Shown here in pieces: positions 8,011 through 16,931 of a stretch of DNA of 64,000 nucleotides. How positions within the stretch are numbered: the first letter of the stretch is position 1; the number at the start of each line of letters is the position of its first letter. Below the pieces are notes generated by a model. That model had not been told where the DNA came from. It did not search any database and saw only the letters and a program-made list of their open reading frames with translations. Location: assembly GCF_003732275.1 (NCBI RefSeq), contig NZ_MOBM01000038.1:1357355-1421354 (forward strand), read 5' to 3'. Origin of the DNA: Pseudomonas frederiksbergensis. GTDB taxonomy: Bacteria; Pseudomonadota; Gammaproteobacteria; Pseudomonadales; Pseudomonadaceae. The translations under genes and the position numbers were made by a program.

Positions 8011-9783
8011 TTAGAACTGTTCGGCGCTCAGGCCAAACAAGGAGGCACTGCCCGCGCGGATGGATTGCTCCAGGCTCAAAATGCGCGGCAGCAAGCGGTG
8101 GATGTAGAAGTCGGCGGTGGCGATCTTCGCACCATAAAACCCTGCATCTTCGTGCAGCTTTTGCTTGGCAACCTGTGCCATGCGCGCCCAAAGCCAGGCA
8201 TAGGCGACGTAACCGAACAGGTGCAAATACTCCACCGAAGCAGCGCCGACTTCGTTGCGATTGGTGGTCGCCTGGTCCTGCAGCCAGTCGCTCAGGTCTT
8301 CCAGACGCTGCACGGCATCGAACAGTTGAGCGGAGTAGGGCGCGTCGGGCTGACGGGCGAAATGGCGGATCTCGCCGGTGAACTGGCGCAGCGCGGAGCC
8401 CTTATCGGCGAGCACTTTGCGTCCAAGCAAGTCCAGGGCCTGAATGCCGTTGGTGCCTTCGTAGATCTGCGCGATGCGCACGTCACGGACCAATTGTTCC
8501 TGGCCCCACTCGCGGATGTAGCCATGGCCGCCGAACACTTGCTGGCCGTTGATGCAGCTTTCCAGGCCGGTGTCGGTGAAGAACGCCTTGGCCACCGGTG
8601 TGAGCAGCGCCACCAGGGTTTGCGCGCTGTCCCGTTCCTTGGCGTCATCGGAAAACTTCGCCAGGTCCAGTTGCTGCCCGACATAACTGGCGAACGCACG
8701 GCCGCCCTCGGTCATGGCTTTCATGCTCAGCAGCATGCGGCGCACATCAGGGTGGACGATGATCGGGTCAGCCACTTTGTCCGGAGCAATAGCACCGGTC
8801 GGCGCGCGACTCTGAACACGTTCACGTGCATAGGCGACGGCGCTCTGATAGGACGCTTCGGCGCAGCCAATGCCCTGAATGCCGATGGACAAGCGCTCGT
8901 AGTTCATCATGGTGAACATCGCCGCCAGGCCTTTGTTGGCTTCGCCGACCAGCCAGCCGCTGGCGCCGTCGAAGTTCATCACGCAGGTGGCCGAGGCCTT
9001 GATGCCCATCTTGTGTTCGATCGAACCGCAACTCACTGCGTTGGCATCGCCGAGGGAACCGTCAGCATTGACCAGTACTTTGGGGACGACAAACAGCGAG
9101 ATGCCTTTGGGCCCCGCAGGTGCGTCCGGCAGTTTGGCCAGCACCAGATGCACAATGTTTTCGGTCAGATCCTGGTCACCACCGGTGATGAAGATCTTGC
9201 TGCCGGTGATGCTGAAGCTGCCGTCGGCCCGGGGTTCGGCGCGGGTGCGGATAATCCCCAGATCGGTACCGGCGTGGGCTTCAGTCAGGCACATGGAACC
9301 GGCCCAGCGGCCTTCGTACATCGGCGGCAGGTAGAGGTTTTTCAGGGTGTCACTGGCGTGGGCATCCAGCGCCAGGCAGGCACCGGAACTCAACGCCGAA
9401 TACAGCGCGAAGCTTGCGTTGGCGCCGTAAAGCATTTCTTCGAACTGCACGGCGAGCATCTTCGGCATGCCCATGCCGCCAAAATCGGCGTTGCCGGACA
9501 GGCCCACCCAGCCGCCTTCGATGTAGGTGGCATAAGCCTGTTTGAAACCGATCGGCGTGCTGACTTGGCCGTCGGTCCACCGGGCGCCTTCCTCGTCGCC
9601 ACTGCGATTCAATGGCGCAATCAGGTGCGAGGTGACTTTGGCCGCCTCCTCAAGAATGGCGTCGGCGGTGGCGGCGTCGACACTGTCGGCTAAGGCCGGC
9701 AGGCGTGCCCACAAGGCCGGGGCATCGAACACTTCATGCAATACAAAGCGCATGTCGCGCAGCGGGGCGTTGAATTCGGGCAT
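8011..9783 (-). CDS. acyl-CoA dehydrogenase (long form with C-terminal extension)
   Basis: FAD-dependent alpha,beta-dehydrogenase of about 590 residues. It has an N-terminal extension (about 1-40), the ACAD core with the flavin loop MCLTEAHAGTDLG, the GSKIFITGGD segment, and the catalytic base in QIYEGTNGIQ (Glu442 from the ATG at 9783). A C-terminal ACAD extension (about 460-590) follows. This architecture is shared with 3-methylmercaptopropionyl-CoA dehydrogenase DmdC and related dehydrogenases of short or branched acyl-CoAs. The ATG at 9783 (MPEFNAPLRD) has a GAGGTT site and is preferred to an in-frame upstream start at 9816. It acts after the co-directional CoA ligase. The substrate is not determinable here. 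Confidence 0.9.
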   Translation of the reverse strand: MPEFNAPLRDMRFVLHEVFDAPALWARLPALADSVDAATADAILEEAAKVTSHLIAPLNRSGDEEGARWTDGQVSTPIGFKQAYATYIEGGWVGLSGNADFGGMGMPKMLAVQFEEMLYGANASFALYSALSSGACLALDAHASDTLKNLYLPPMYEGRWAGSMCLTEAHAGTDLGIIRTRAEPRADGSFSITGSKIFITGGDQDLTENIVHLVLAKLPDAPAGPKGISLFVVPKVLVNADGSLGDANAVSCGSIEHKMGIKASATCVMNFDGASGWLVGEANKGLAAMFTMMNYERLSIGIQGIGCAEASYQSAVAYARERVQSRAPTGAIAPDKVADPIIVHPDVRRMLLSMKAMTEGGRAFASYVGQQLDLAKFSDDAKERDSAQTLVALLTPVAKAFFTDTGLESCINGQQVFGGHGYIREWGQEQLVRDVRIAQIYEGTNGIQALDLLGRKVLADKGSALRQFTGEIRHFARQPDAPYSAQLFDAVQRLEDLSDWLQDQATTNRNEVGAASVEYLHLFGYVAYAWLWARMAQVAKQKLHEDAGFYGAKIATADFYIHRLLPRILSLEQSIRAGSASLFGLSAEQF

Positions 9784-9847
9784 AACGTGAACCTCAAAAG
9801 GGTGTGCGATGGACACGGCGCCGCTTGAGCAGGCCGTGCCCTTTCAA

Positions 9848-11518
9848 TCAATGAGCGCAAGCGCTGGCGGCACCGAGGCCGGTCTGGGCACGAACGAACT
9901 GGTCGGCGTAAGCGTCACGTTCCTTGTCGGCCCGTACGCTGCGGTCGAGTTTGGATACGACGACGATCACCAAGAATGCCAGTGGCATGGAGAACAGCGC
10001 CGGGTGGTCGTACGGGAAGATCGCCTGTGCATGGCCGAGCACGGTGACCCAGACCGCAGGCGAGAGGATCACCAGGACCAGCGCGCAGATCAGCCCGGCG
10101 AAACCGCCGATGATTGCGCCTTTGGTGGTCAAGCCTTTCCAGTACATGGCCATGATCAGCACCGGGAAGTTGGTCGACGCAGCGATGCCGAAGGTCAGAC
10201 CCACGAGGAACGCGACGTTCATCTTCTCGAACAGAATGCCCAGCAGAATCGCGATGATGCCAAGGCCTACGGTGGCCATGCGGGTCACGCGCATTTCCTG
10301 TTTTTCGCTGGCTTTGCCCTTCTTGAACACCGTGGCGTAGAGGTCGTGGGAAATCGCCGAAGCACCGGCCAGGGCCAGCCCGGAGACCACCGCAAGGATG
10401 GTGGCGAAGGCCACGGCCGAGAGGAAGCCGAAGAACAGATTGCCACCAACCGCTTTGGCCAGGTGCATGGCGACCATGTTGCCGCCACCAATCAAGGTAC
10501 CGCCGACTTCGCCATTGACGTAGTACTGCGGGTCGGTGCCGATGATCACCATCGCGGCGAAGCCCAGGGTGCATACCACCAGGAAGAAGAAACCGATGAA
10601 ACCGGTGGCGTAGAACACCGATTTGCGCGCTTCCTTGGCGTTAGGCACGGTGAAGAAACGCATCAGAATGTGCGGCAGGCCGGCAATCCCGAACACCAGG
10701 CCCAGTGACATCGAAGCGGTGTTGATCGGGTCGGAGAGCATTGAGCCGGGGCCCATGATGTTCCAGCCACTGGCGTGCGCCTGGACGGCTTTGTCCGCGA
10801 GGGTTTCGTAGCTGAAGCCGAACTGCGACATGGCCATGAATGCCAGGGTCGTGCCGCCGGCAAGCAGCAGCACGGCCTTGATGATCTGCACCCAGGTGGT
10901 GGCGATCATGCCGCCGAAAATCACATACACCAGCATCAGCGCGCCGACGATCACCACGGCTACCGGGTAGTCGAGGCCAAACAGCAACTTGATCAACTGA
11001 CCCGCACCGACCATCTGCACTATCAGGTAGCAACACACCACCGTCAGCGAACCGAAGGCGGCGAAGATCCGCACTTTGTTCTGGTCCAGGCGATAGGACA
11101 CGATGTCGGCAAAGGTGTAGCGCCCCAGGTTGCGCAGGCGCTCGGCCATCAGGAAAGTGATGATCGGCCAACCGACGAAGAAGCCGATGGTATAGATGAA
11201 GCCGTCGTAGCCCTTGGCAAACACCAGGCTGGAAAGCCCCAGCAGCGTAGCGGCGGACATGTAGTCGCCGGCAATGGCCAGGCCATTCTGAAACCCGGTG
11301 ATTCCACCGCCCGCGGTGTAGAAGTCCGAAGTGGATCTGGTTTGCCGCGCGGCCCACCAAGTGATGGCCAATGTGCCCAGTACGAAGACGAAGAACATGC
11401 CGATCGCATGCAGGTTGAGCGGCTGTTTTTCCACTGCACCCAGCGCGGGTGCAGCCAGCACAACGGAAGCCGGCAAGAGCCCGGCAGCGGCGAGGAGAAT
11501 TTTACGCAGCAGAGTCAT
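9848..11518 (-). CDS. actP: cation/carboxylate symporter, ActP-like (SSS family)
   Basis: A 556-residue sodium:solute symporter of the ActP type, with a signal-like first segment (MTLLRKILLAAAGLLPASVVLAAP) and about 13 further membrane helices. Typical motifs are SDFYTAGGGITGFQNGLAIAGD and the YMSAATLLG segment near the second helix. Its ATG (11516-11518) overlaps the stop of the upstream DUF485 gene as ATGA, so the two are translationally coupled like yjcH-actP. It sits between a CoA ligase and an acyl-CoA dehydrogenase, so the substrate may be a short carboxylic acid other than acetate. The symbol reflects family membership. Confidence 0.88.
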   Translation of the reverse strand: MTLLRKILLAAAGLLPASVVLAAPALGAVEKQPLNLHAIGMFFVFVLGTLAITWWAARQTRSTSDFYTAGGGITGFQNGLAIAGDYMSAATLLGLSSLVFAKGYDGFIYTIGFFVGWPIITFLMAERLRNLGRYTFADIVSYRLDQNKVRIFAAFGSLTVVCCYLIVQMVGAGQLIKLLFGLDYPVAVVIVGALMLVYVIFGGMIATTWVQIIKAVLLLAGGTTLAFMAMSQFGFSYETLADKAVQAHASGWNIMGPGSMLSDPINTASMSLGLVFGIAGLPHILMRFFTVPNAKEARKSVFYATGFIGFFFLVVCTLGFAAMVIIGTDPQYYVNGEVGGTLIGGGNMVAMHLAKAVGGNLFFGFLSAVAFATILAVVSGLALAGASAISHDLYATVFKKGKASEKQEMRVTRMATVGLGIIAILLGILFEKMNVAFLVGLTFGIAASTNFPVLIMAMYWKGLTTKGAIIGGFAGLICALVLVILSPAVWVTVLGHAQAIFPYDHPALFSMPLAFLVIVVVSKLDRSVRADKERDAYADQFVRAQTGLGAASACAH

Positions 11519-11844
11519 CACTTGCTCTCCTCGAGAATGGCGGCGCCCAATGCATCGAAACGCGTGTTGGCGCTGTAGACGTACCAACCGGTCAGTAGCC
11601 AGGAAAAAATGATGATCGCCGCGCCAACCGGCATGCCCAGGGTCAACATCCGACGCTCGGCGATCGGCGCGTGCAGCCACTGCGGGGCAAACGCCACTAC
11701 CAGCATGAACGCGTAGTAAGTACCCAGCACGGCAGCACTCAGCGACCAGGCCAGGCGCGAACGGCTGCTCACCAATTGAAGGAATTTGGGGTTGGACCGA
11801 ATGCGTTCACAGCGTTGGGTATCGGTTGAATGGATGTCGATCAT
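11518..11844 (-). CDS. DUF485 membrane protein (YjcH-like)
   Basis: A 108-residue protein with two transmembrane helices (around residues 30-55 and 70-92; LSAAVLGTYYAFMLVVAFAP and VGAAIIIFSWLLTGWYVYSA). It belongs to the DUF485 family, which almost always precedes ActP-type symporters. The ATG at 11844 (MIDIHSTDTQ) has a GTGGAG site. Its stop overlaps the actP start by ATGA, so it probably assists or forms a complex with the symporter. The biochemical role of the family is not established. Confidence 0.88.
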   Translation of the reverse strand: MIDIHSTDTQRCERIRSNPKFLQLVSSRSRLAWSLSAAVLGTYYAFMLVVAFAPQWLHAPIAERRMLTLGMPVGAAIIIFSWLLTGWYVYSANTRFDALGAAILEESK

Positions 11845-11966
11845 GGGTGGCTCCACATTGTTTTTGTTATCAGTGTGTAGGTCAGGGACAGGGCCAAATT
11901 CAGGCTGCACGAGCCCGAAGCGGCAGGTAAAACACCTGCCGCCTGGTGGGTACAACGTCGATTCGG

Positions 11967-13589
11967 TTAGAGCGCTTTGGCCCTGTCGCGCAGAACGTAC
12001 TTCTGGATCTTGCCGGTTGAAGTCTTCGGCAGCAGGGTGAAAATCACGGTGCGCGGGACTTTGAAACCGGCCAGGTGTTCGCGGCAGAAACTGATAATGT
12101 CGGCCTCGCGAACGTCCTGGTGATCAGCCTTCAATGTGATAAAGGCGCAGGGCGTTTCACCCCACTTCTCATCGGGACGGGCGACGACGGCCGCTTCCAT
12201 GACGGCGGGATGGCGATAGAGCACACCTTCAAGTTCGATGGTGGAAATGTTCTCACCGCCGGAAATGATGATGTCCTTGAGTCGGTCCTTGATCTCGACA
12301 TAACCGTTCGGATGACACACCGCCAGGTCGCCGGTGTGGAACCAGCCGCCGTCGAACGCTTCGGCTGTGGCGGTCGGGTTCTTCAGGTAGCCCTTCATCA
12401 CGGTGTTACCGCGCATGAAGATCTCACCGATGGTCTGACCGTCTCGCGGGGTCGGCTCCAGCGTCTTCGAATCGCCAACCATCACACCTTCGAGCGTCGG
12501 GTAGCGCACGCCCTGACGGGATTTGATTTGCGCTCTTTCGTCGAGCGGCAACTCATCCCATTCGGCATGCCAGGCGCAGAGCGTCACCGGGCCATAGGTT
12601 TCGGTCAGGCCATAGACGTGAGTGACCTTGATGCCCATTTGTTCCACGGCACCGATCACTTTGGCCGGCGGTGCGGCGCCGGCGACCATCGCGTTGACCG
12701 GATGATCGATCGCCGCTTTCGCCGATTCCGGCATGTTGACCAAGGCATTGAGCACGATCGGCGCAGCGCACAGATGGGTGACCTGATGCTCGCGGATCAG
12801 CGTGAGGATTTTCTGTGGATCGACGCGGCGAAGAAACACATGCACACCGGCCATGGCGGTGATGATCCACGGGTAGCACCAACCGTTGCAATGGAACATC
12901 GGCAAGGTCCAGAGGTACACCGGATGGTTACCCATGGCCCAGGTCATCTGGTTGCCCAAGGAGTTCAGGTAAGCACCGCGATGGTGGTAAACCACGCCTT
13001 TGGGGTTGCCGGTGGTGCCGGAGGTGTAATTCAGCGAGATGGCTTGCCATTCATCATCGGGCCACTGCCAGGCGAAGGCCGGGTCGCCTTCGGCCAATAG
13101 CGCTTCATAGTCCAGATCGCTGACCGCCTGGCCTTCGCCGTATTCCGGATCATTAACGTCGATGACCAATGGCGGGTGATCCAGCATGCCGATCGCCGCG
13201 TGAATCACATCATGGAACTCACGGTCGGTAATCAGCACCTTGGCTTCGCCATGCTGCAGCATGAAGGCAATGGCTTCGGCATCCAGACGCACGTTGAGCG
13301 GGTTGAGCACCGCGCCAATCATCGGCACGCCGAAATGCACTTCGAGCATTTCGGGAATGTTGGGCAACATCACCGCCACGGTGTCGTTCTTGCCGATGCC
13401 GCGACCGGCCAGCGCCGAGGCCAGGCGACGGCAGCGGGTGTAGGTCTGCGCCCAGGTGCGGCGGATCGAGCCATGGATGACGGCGGGATAGTGTGGGTAA
13501 ACGCTGGCGGTGCGCTCGATGAAGCTGAGCGGAGACAAGGCAATATGGTTGACAGCCGCAGGGCCTAGCCCTTGTTCATAGATCGACAT
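11967..13589 (-). CDS. acyl-CoA synthetase (AMP-forming)
   Basis: A 540-residue ATP-dependent carboxylate-CoA ligase of the ANL superfamily. It carries the P-loop-like TSGTTGNPKG (residues 189-198), the YGLTETYGPVT motif, the GWFHTGDLA hinge region, and the C-terminal catalytic Lys in TSTGKIQK. Overall it resembles medium-chain and DmdB-like ligases. It is the first gene of the minus-strand operon (ligase, DUF485, symporter, dehydrogenase, porin) and is divergent from the two-component system at 13.8 kb. The operon therefore encodes import, CoA activation and first oxidation of a carboxylic acid. The exact acid is unknown. Confidence 0.9.
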   Translation of the reverse strand: MSIYEQGLGPAAVNHIALSPLSFIERTASVYPHYPAVIHGSIRRTWAQTYTRCRRLASALAGRGIGKNDTVAVMLPNIPEMLEVHFGVPMIGAVLNPLNVRLDAEAIAFMLQHGEAKVLITDREFHDVIHAAIGMLDHPPLVIDVNDPEYGEGQAVSDLDYEALLAEGDPAFAWQWPDDEWQAISLNYTSGTTGNPKGVVYHHRGAYLNSLGNQMTWAMGNHPVYLWTLPMFHCNGWCYPWIITAMAGVHVFLRRVDPQKILTLIREHQVTHLCAAPIVLNALVNMPESAKAAIDHPVNAMVAGAAPPAKVIGAVEQMGIKVTHVYGLTETYGPVTLCAWHAEWDELPLDERAQIKSRQGVRYPTLEGVMVGDSKTLEPTPRDGQTIGEIFMRGNTVMKGYLKNPTATAEAFDGGWFHTGDLAVCHPNGYVEIKDRLKDIIISGGENISTIELEGVLYRHPAVMEAAVVARPDEKWGETPCAFITLKADHQDVREADIISFCREHLAGFKVPRTVIFTLLPKTSTGKIQKYVLRDRAKAL

Positions 13590-13818
13590 GTACGGGTACT
13601 CGGTGGCTGATTGTTAGCTCTATAGGTGACCTTGCAGCGTAGCCGCTGAGGTCGCCTTTTATGTCCGGCCTGATTTATATAACATTCAGCTACCGATATG
13701 GAAGTACAACCTACGTCATATAGGATATGTACTATATTTGATTCTTGCTGGACTAAATGAATACAGTGACACCGCAAAGCCGGTATATCCTTGGCCTCCC
13801 CAACGAAGCGGACCTGTG

Positions 13819-16095
13819 ATGACCCTGACTCCCGTTCGATTGCACAGCTGGTTGCGCCTGCAGCGCGAGGGTGTGTCTCTGGCCACCCGGGCCGATGCGT
13901 TGTGCCGTGCGCTGCAGGATTGCCCCGAGGTGCGCCGGGCGGTTTATCTGAGTTGGCAACCCACTGCGCGGATTTACAGCCACGAGGGCGCCGCCCAGCA
14001 TTTTCCACCGGGGCTGGGCGACCCTTCGCTGGCTAGCGATCAGCGGTTGTTTGATCGGCTGGCCGAAGCGGGGCGGCTGGATCTGGCTCAAGTACGTCAA
14101 ATCGATTGTTGGCTGGCCGGCCGACTGCGCCGGGCCGCTATCAGCCACGGCCAGGTGTTTGATCTGGCGTTGCAACCGGGGCAGGCGGGTTTGTTGCTGG
14201 TGGAAGTGTGCGAGGGCGTGAGTCTTGATTGGCTGGGTTGGGTGCAGGACTTGCTGACGACGTTGCTGAGCAGCGTCAACGGCATGCTGCGCGGCTCACC
14301 GCTGTTGGGGCACGACCCGCAACCGAGTCTGTTGCTCGATGCGCAGGGCCGGCCGCTGGAGTTCAACGCGGCGCTGCTGGCGTTGCTGGCCGAAAAGCCG
14401 CTGACCGATGTGCTGGTTTTTTTACCGGTCAATCACCGGGTGCTGGTACGCGCCTGCCTGGACCAGCAACGCGCCATCGAAGGGGTCGAAGCCCAATTCG
14501 AAGCGCAGATCCTGATCTGGACGTTTATCCCCGATCCCCAGGACAACCGTGTACTCGCCCGGTGTCGCGATGCCACGGCACAAGTGCTGGCCGAGCGTGA
14601 AGCGGCCACGGCACGTCGGCTGTACCGGCTGATCATTGAAAACACCACCGACCTGATTTCCCGACACACACCGGACGGGCGCTTTCTCGATGCCTCGCCG
14701 GCGTCCTGGACATTGCTCGGCTACTGGCCGGAGGAGTTGCGCGGGCAAATGGCCCAAGGCTTGTTTCATGGTCAGGACCTGGCCAGCCTGGTGCAGCGCG
14801 CGCGGGATGCCCTGGAGCAGGATGGTTATCACACGATGACGTATCGGATTCGCCATCGGGATGGGCATTACCTGTGGTTTGAAACCGCCAGCCGGGCGAT
14901 TCGTGAAACCTATACCGGGGCGGTGGTGGAAGTGGTCAACGTGTCCCGGGACATTACCGCCCGGGTGCATGCCGAGGAGAACAAGCGACGCCTGGCGGAA
15001 GTCGTCGAGGTCAACACCGATCCTGTGTTGTTCATCGACCCCGAGGGGCAAGTCACTTACCTCAACCCAGCGGCGCGGCGCATCCTGGGGATCGACGAGC
15101 AACAACCGATGCCAGCCCTGGCAACGTTGTTCGCCAGCGGCGACCTGGCACGTCTGCAGCGTGATGGCTGGAGCAGCGCCGAGCGCGACGGTGTCTGGAG
15201 CACCGATGCGCGATTGCAACCACCGGCAGGCGGCACTTCGGTGCCGGTATCGCTGGTGCTGCTGGCGCACCGTTCGGCCGGCGGCGAGCGCTATTACTCA
15301 TTGGTGGCGCGGGACATGACCGAGCGTGAACTGCGTGAAGTGCAACAGCGCCGCCATCAGGACGAACTGGCGCACACCGCGCGGTTGGTCACCCTGGGTG
15401 AATTGGCCTCGGGCATCGCTCACGAAATCAACCAGCCATTGGCTGCGGTAGTCAATTACGCCAATGCCAGCCAGCGCTATTTACAGACGCTGGATTCCAA
15501 TTCCCAGGCCGCCGCCAAAGTGGCGCAAGGGCTGGAGCGCATTACCCATCATGCCACTCATGCTTCAGAAGTGATCAGACGTTTGCGGGCGTTTCTGCGC
15601 AAGGGGCAACGCCGCATGCAGGCCTTGAATTTCACCGAGGTCGCCCGCGAGGCCGTGCGTTTATGTGCCTGGGAGGCGAGCAATTGCCAAGTGACAATCG
15701 AGGATCGCCTACCGGATAATCTGCCGCCGATTTATGCCGACCGAGTGCTGCTGGAGCAGGTCCTGCTTAATCTCCTGCGAAATGCCATCGATGCCAACCG
15801 CGAACAACATCCGGGGCAACCCTCGCTGATCGTGATGGCTGCGGGGCAGGGCGGTGGTGCAACCGTGGAAATCAGTGTGCAAGACCAGGGGCCAGGCGTC
15901 AGCGAGCCCGAACTGGAGCAGATATTTACCCCGTTCTATACCAGCAAGGCCGATGGACTGGGGCTTGGCTTGTCCATGAGCCGCAGCATCATCGAAGGTT
16001 TCGGTGGCGAATTACAGGCCCGACGCCAACCTGTCGGGCTGCTGATGTGCTGCCGTTTGCCGCTGGCCGGCCCAACAAAACAACAACAGGAATAA
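13819..16095 (+). CDS. PAS-domain sensor histidine kinase (FixL-like class)
   Basis: A 758-residue predicted soluble sensor kinase. An N-terminal ~250-residue sensor region has no clear family. Two PAS domains follow (about 265-390 and 390-510; ENTTDLISRHTPDGRFLDAS and VNTDPVLFIDPEGQVTYLNP), then HisKA with phospho-acceptor His535 (GIAHEINQPLAAVVNYA) and HATPase_c with NLLRNAIDAN, DQGPGV and GLGLGLSMSRSI. No transmembrane helix is evident. The ATG at 13819 is chosen over a TTG at 13738 on codon grounds. It lies 4 bp from the FixJ-type regulator and is divergent from the acid-utilisation operon, which is its likely target. The signal is unknown. Confidence 0.87.
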   Translation: MTLTPVRLHSWLRLQREGVSLATRADALCRALQDCPEVRRAVYLSWQPTARIYSHEGAAQHFPPGLGDPSLASDQRLFDRLAEAGRLDLAQVRQIDCWLAGRLRRAAISHGQVFDLALQPGQAGLLLVEVCEGVSLDWLGWVQDLLTTLLSSVNGMLRGSPLLGHDPQPSLLLDAQGRPLEFNAALLALLAEKPLTDVLVFLPVNHRVLVRACLDQQRAIEGVEAQFEAQILIWTFIPDPQDNRVLARCRDATAQVLAEREAATARRLYRLIIENTTDLISRHTPDGRFLDASPASWTLLGYWPEELRGQMAQGLFHGQDLASLVQRARDALEQDGYHTMTYRIRHRDGHYLWFETASRAIRETYTGAVVEVVNVSRDITARVHAEENKRRLAEVVEVNTDPVLFIDPEGQVTYLNPAARRILGIDEQQPMPALATLFASGDLARLQRDGWSSAERDGVWSTDARLQPPAGGTSVPVSLVLLAHRSAGGERYYSLVARDMTERELREVQQRRHQDELAHTARLVTLGELASGIAHEINQPLAAVVNYANASQRYLQTLDSNSQAAAKVAQGLERITHHATHASEVIRRLRAFLRKGQRRMQALNFTEVAREAVRLCAWEASNCQVTIEDRLPDNLPPIYADRVLLEQVLLNLLRNAIDANREQHPGQPSLIVMAAGQGGGATVEISVQDQGPGVSEPELEQIFTPFYTSKADGLGLGLSMSRSIIEGFGGELQARRQPVGLLMCCRLPLAGPTKQQQE

Positions 16096-16099
16096 CGTA

Positions 16100-16735
16100 A
16101 TGGCAGGTGTGACGGAGCACGTGGTGTATGTGGTCGACGATGACCAAGGCATGCTCGATTCAACCGTCTGGTTGTTGGAGTCGGTAGGGCTCAAAGCCTT
16201 GCCGTTTACCAGTGGCGTGGAGTTTCTCAATGCCTGTGATGCCAGTCTGGATGCCTGCGTGCTGCTCGATGTTCGCATGCCCGGCATGGGCGGTTTGAAC
16301 GTGCAGGAAGAAATGCGCGCACGTGAGCTGAACCTGCCGATCATTTTCGTCAGCGGGCACGCGGATGTGCCGATCGTGGTTCGCGCTTTCAAGGCGGGCG
16401 CCCATGACTTCATCGAGAAGCCCTACAACGAGCAATTGCTGCTGGACAGCGTGCAACAGGCGCTCAGCAACTGTGCGGCAAACCGCTCGGGCAATCAGGG
16501 GCACGAAGCCTTGCAGGCGCGCTTGCTGACACTGACCCCACGGGAGCGCGATGTCTTGCTGCCGCTGGTCCGGGGTTACACCACCCGTGAGATCGCCGAG
16601 CAACTGGGCGTCAGTGCGAAAACCGTCGACCTGTATCGTTCGCGGGTGATGAAGCGCATGCAGGCCAATACCTTGCCGGACCTGGTGGGCATGGCCATCG
16701 CCGCTGAACTGGTCGACCCGCTGAAGCTGCGGTGA
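16100..16735 (+). CDS. FixJ/LuxR-family response regulator
   Basis: A 211-residue response regulator. The receiver domain (about 6-120) has acidic residues in VVDDDQG, phospho-acceptor Asp57 (LLDVRMPGMGG) and switch Lys107 (FIEKPYN). The C-terminal LuxR helix-turn-helix (about 143-200) includes LTPRERDVLLPLVRGYTTRE and AEQLGVSAKTVDLYRSRVMK. It begins 4 bp after the histidine kinase, so the two are translated together. It probably activates the divergent ligase/symporter/dehydrogenase operon. Confidence 0.92.
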   Translation: MAGVTEHVVYVVDDDQGMLDSTVWLLESVGLKALPFTSGVEFLNACDASLDACVLLDVRMPGMGGLNVQEEMRARELNLPIIFVSGHADVPIVVRAFKAGAHDFIEKPYNEQLLLDSVQQALSNCAANRSGNQGHEALQARLLTLTPRERDVLLPLVRGYTTREIAEQLGVSAKTVDLYRSRVMKRMQANTLPDLVGMAIAAELVDPLKLR

Positions 16736-16931
16736 TTGCTGGCATTTTCTATTGATCGTCTATGGGGGGGGGGAGGATCAGCCGCAAGACAGACCGGACG
16801 TCCCGCCAACGTTATGACAGCCTGAGCTTGCGCTAGCATGAAAGATGTTCAGGCCACCCGCCATTGAGACTGGTCATCGGTGTGTCGAGTGTGCGTGACG
16901 GACTCTGTCAATTGCAGGGGCCGGAGGAGGC

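Noticed and set aside
8065..9693. 542-codon plus-strand frame opposite the acyl-CoA dehydrogenase
   Set aside because: Shadow frame. The minus-strand product has complete dehydrogenase motifs.
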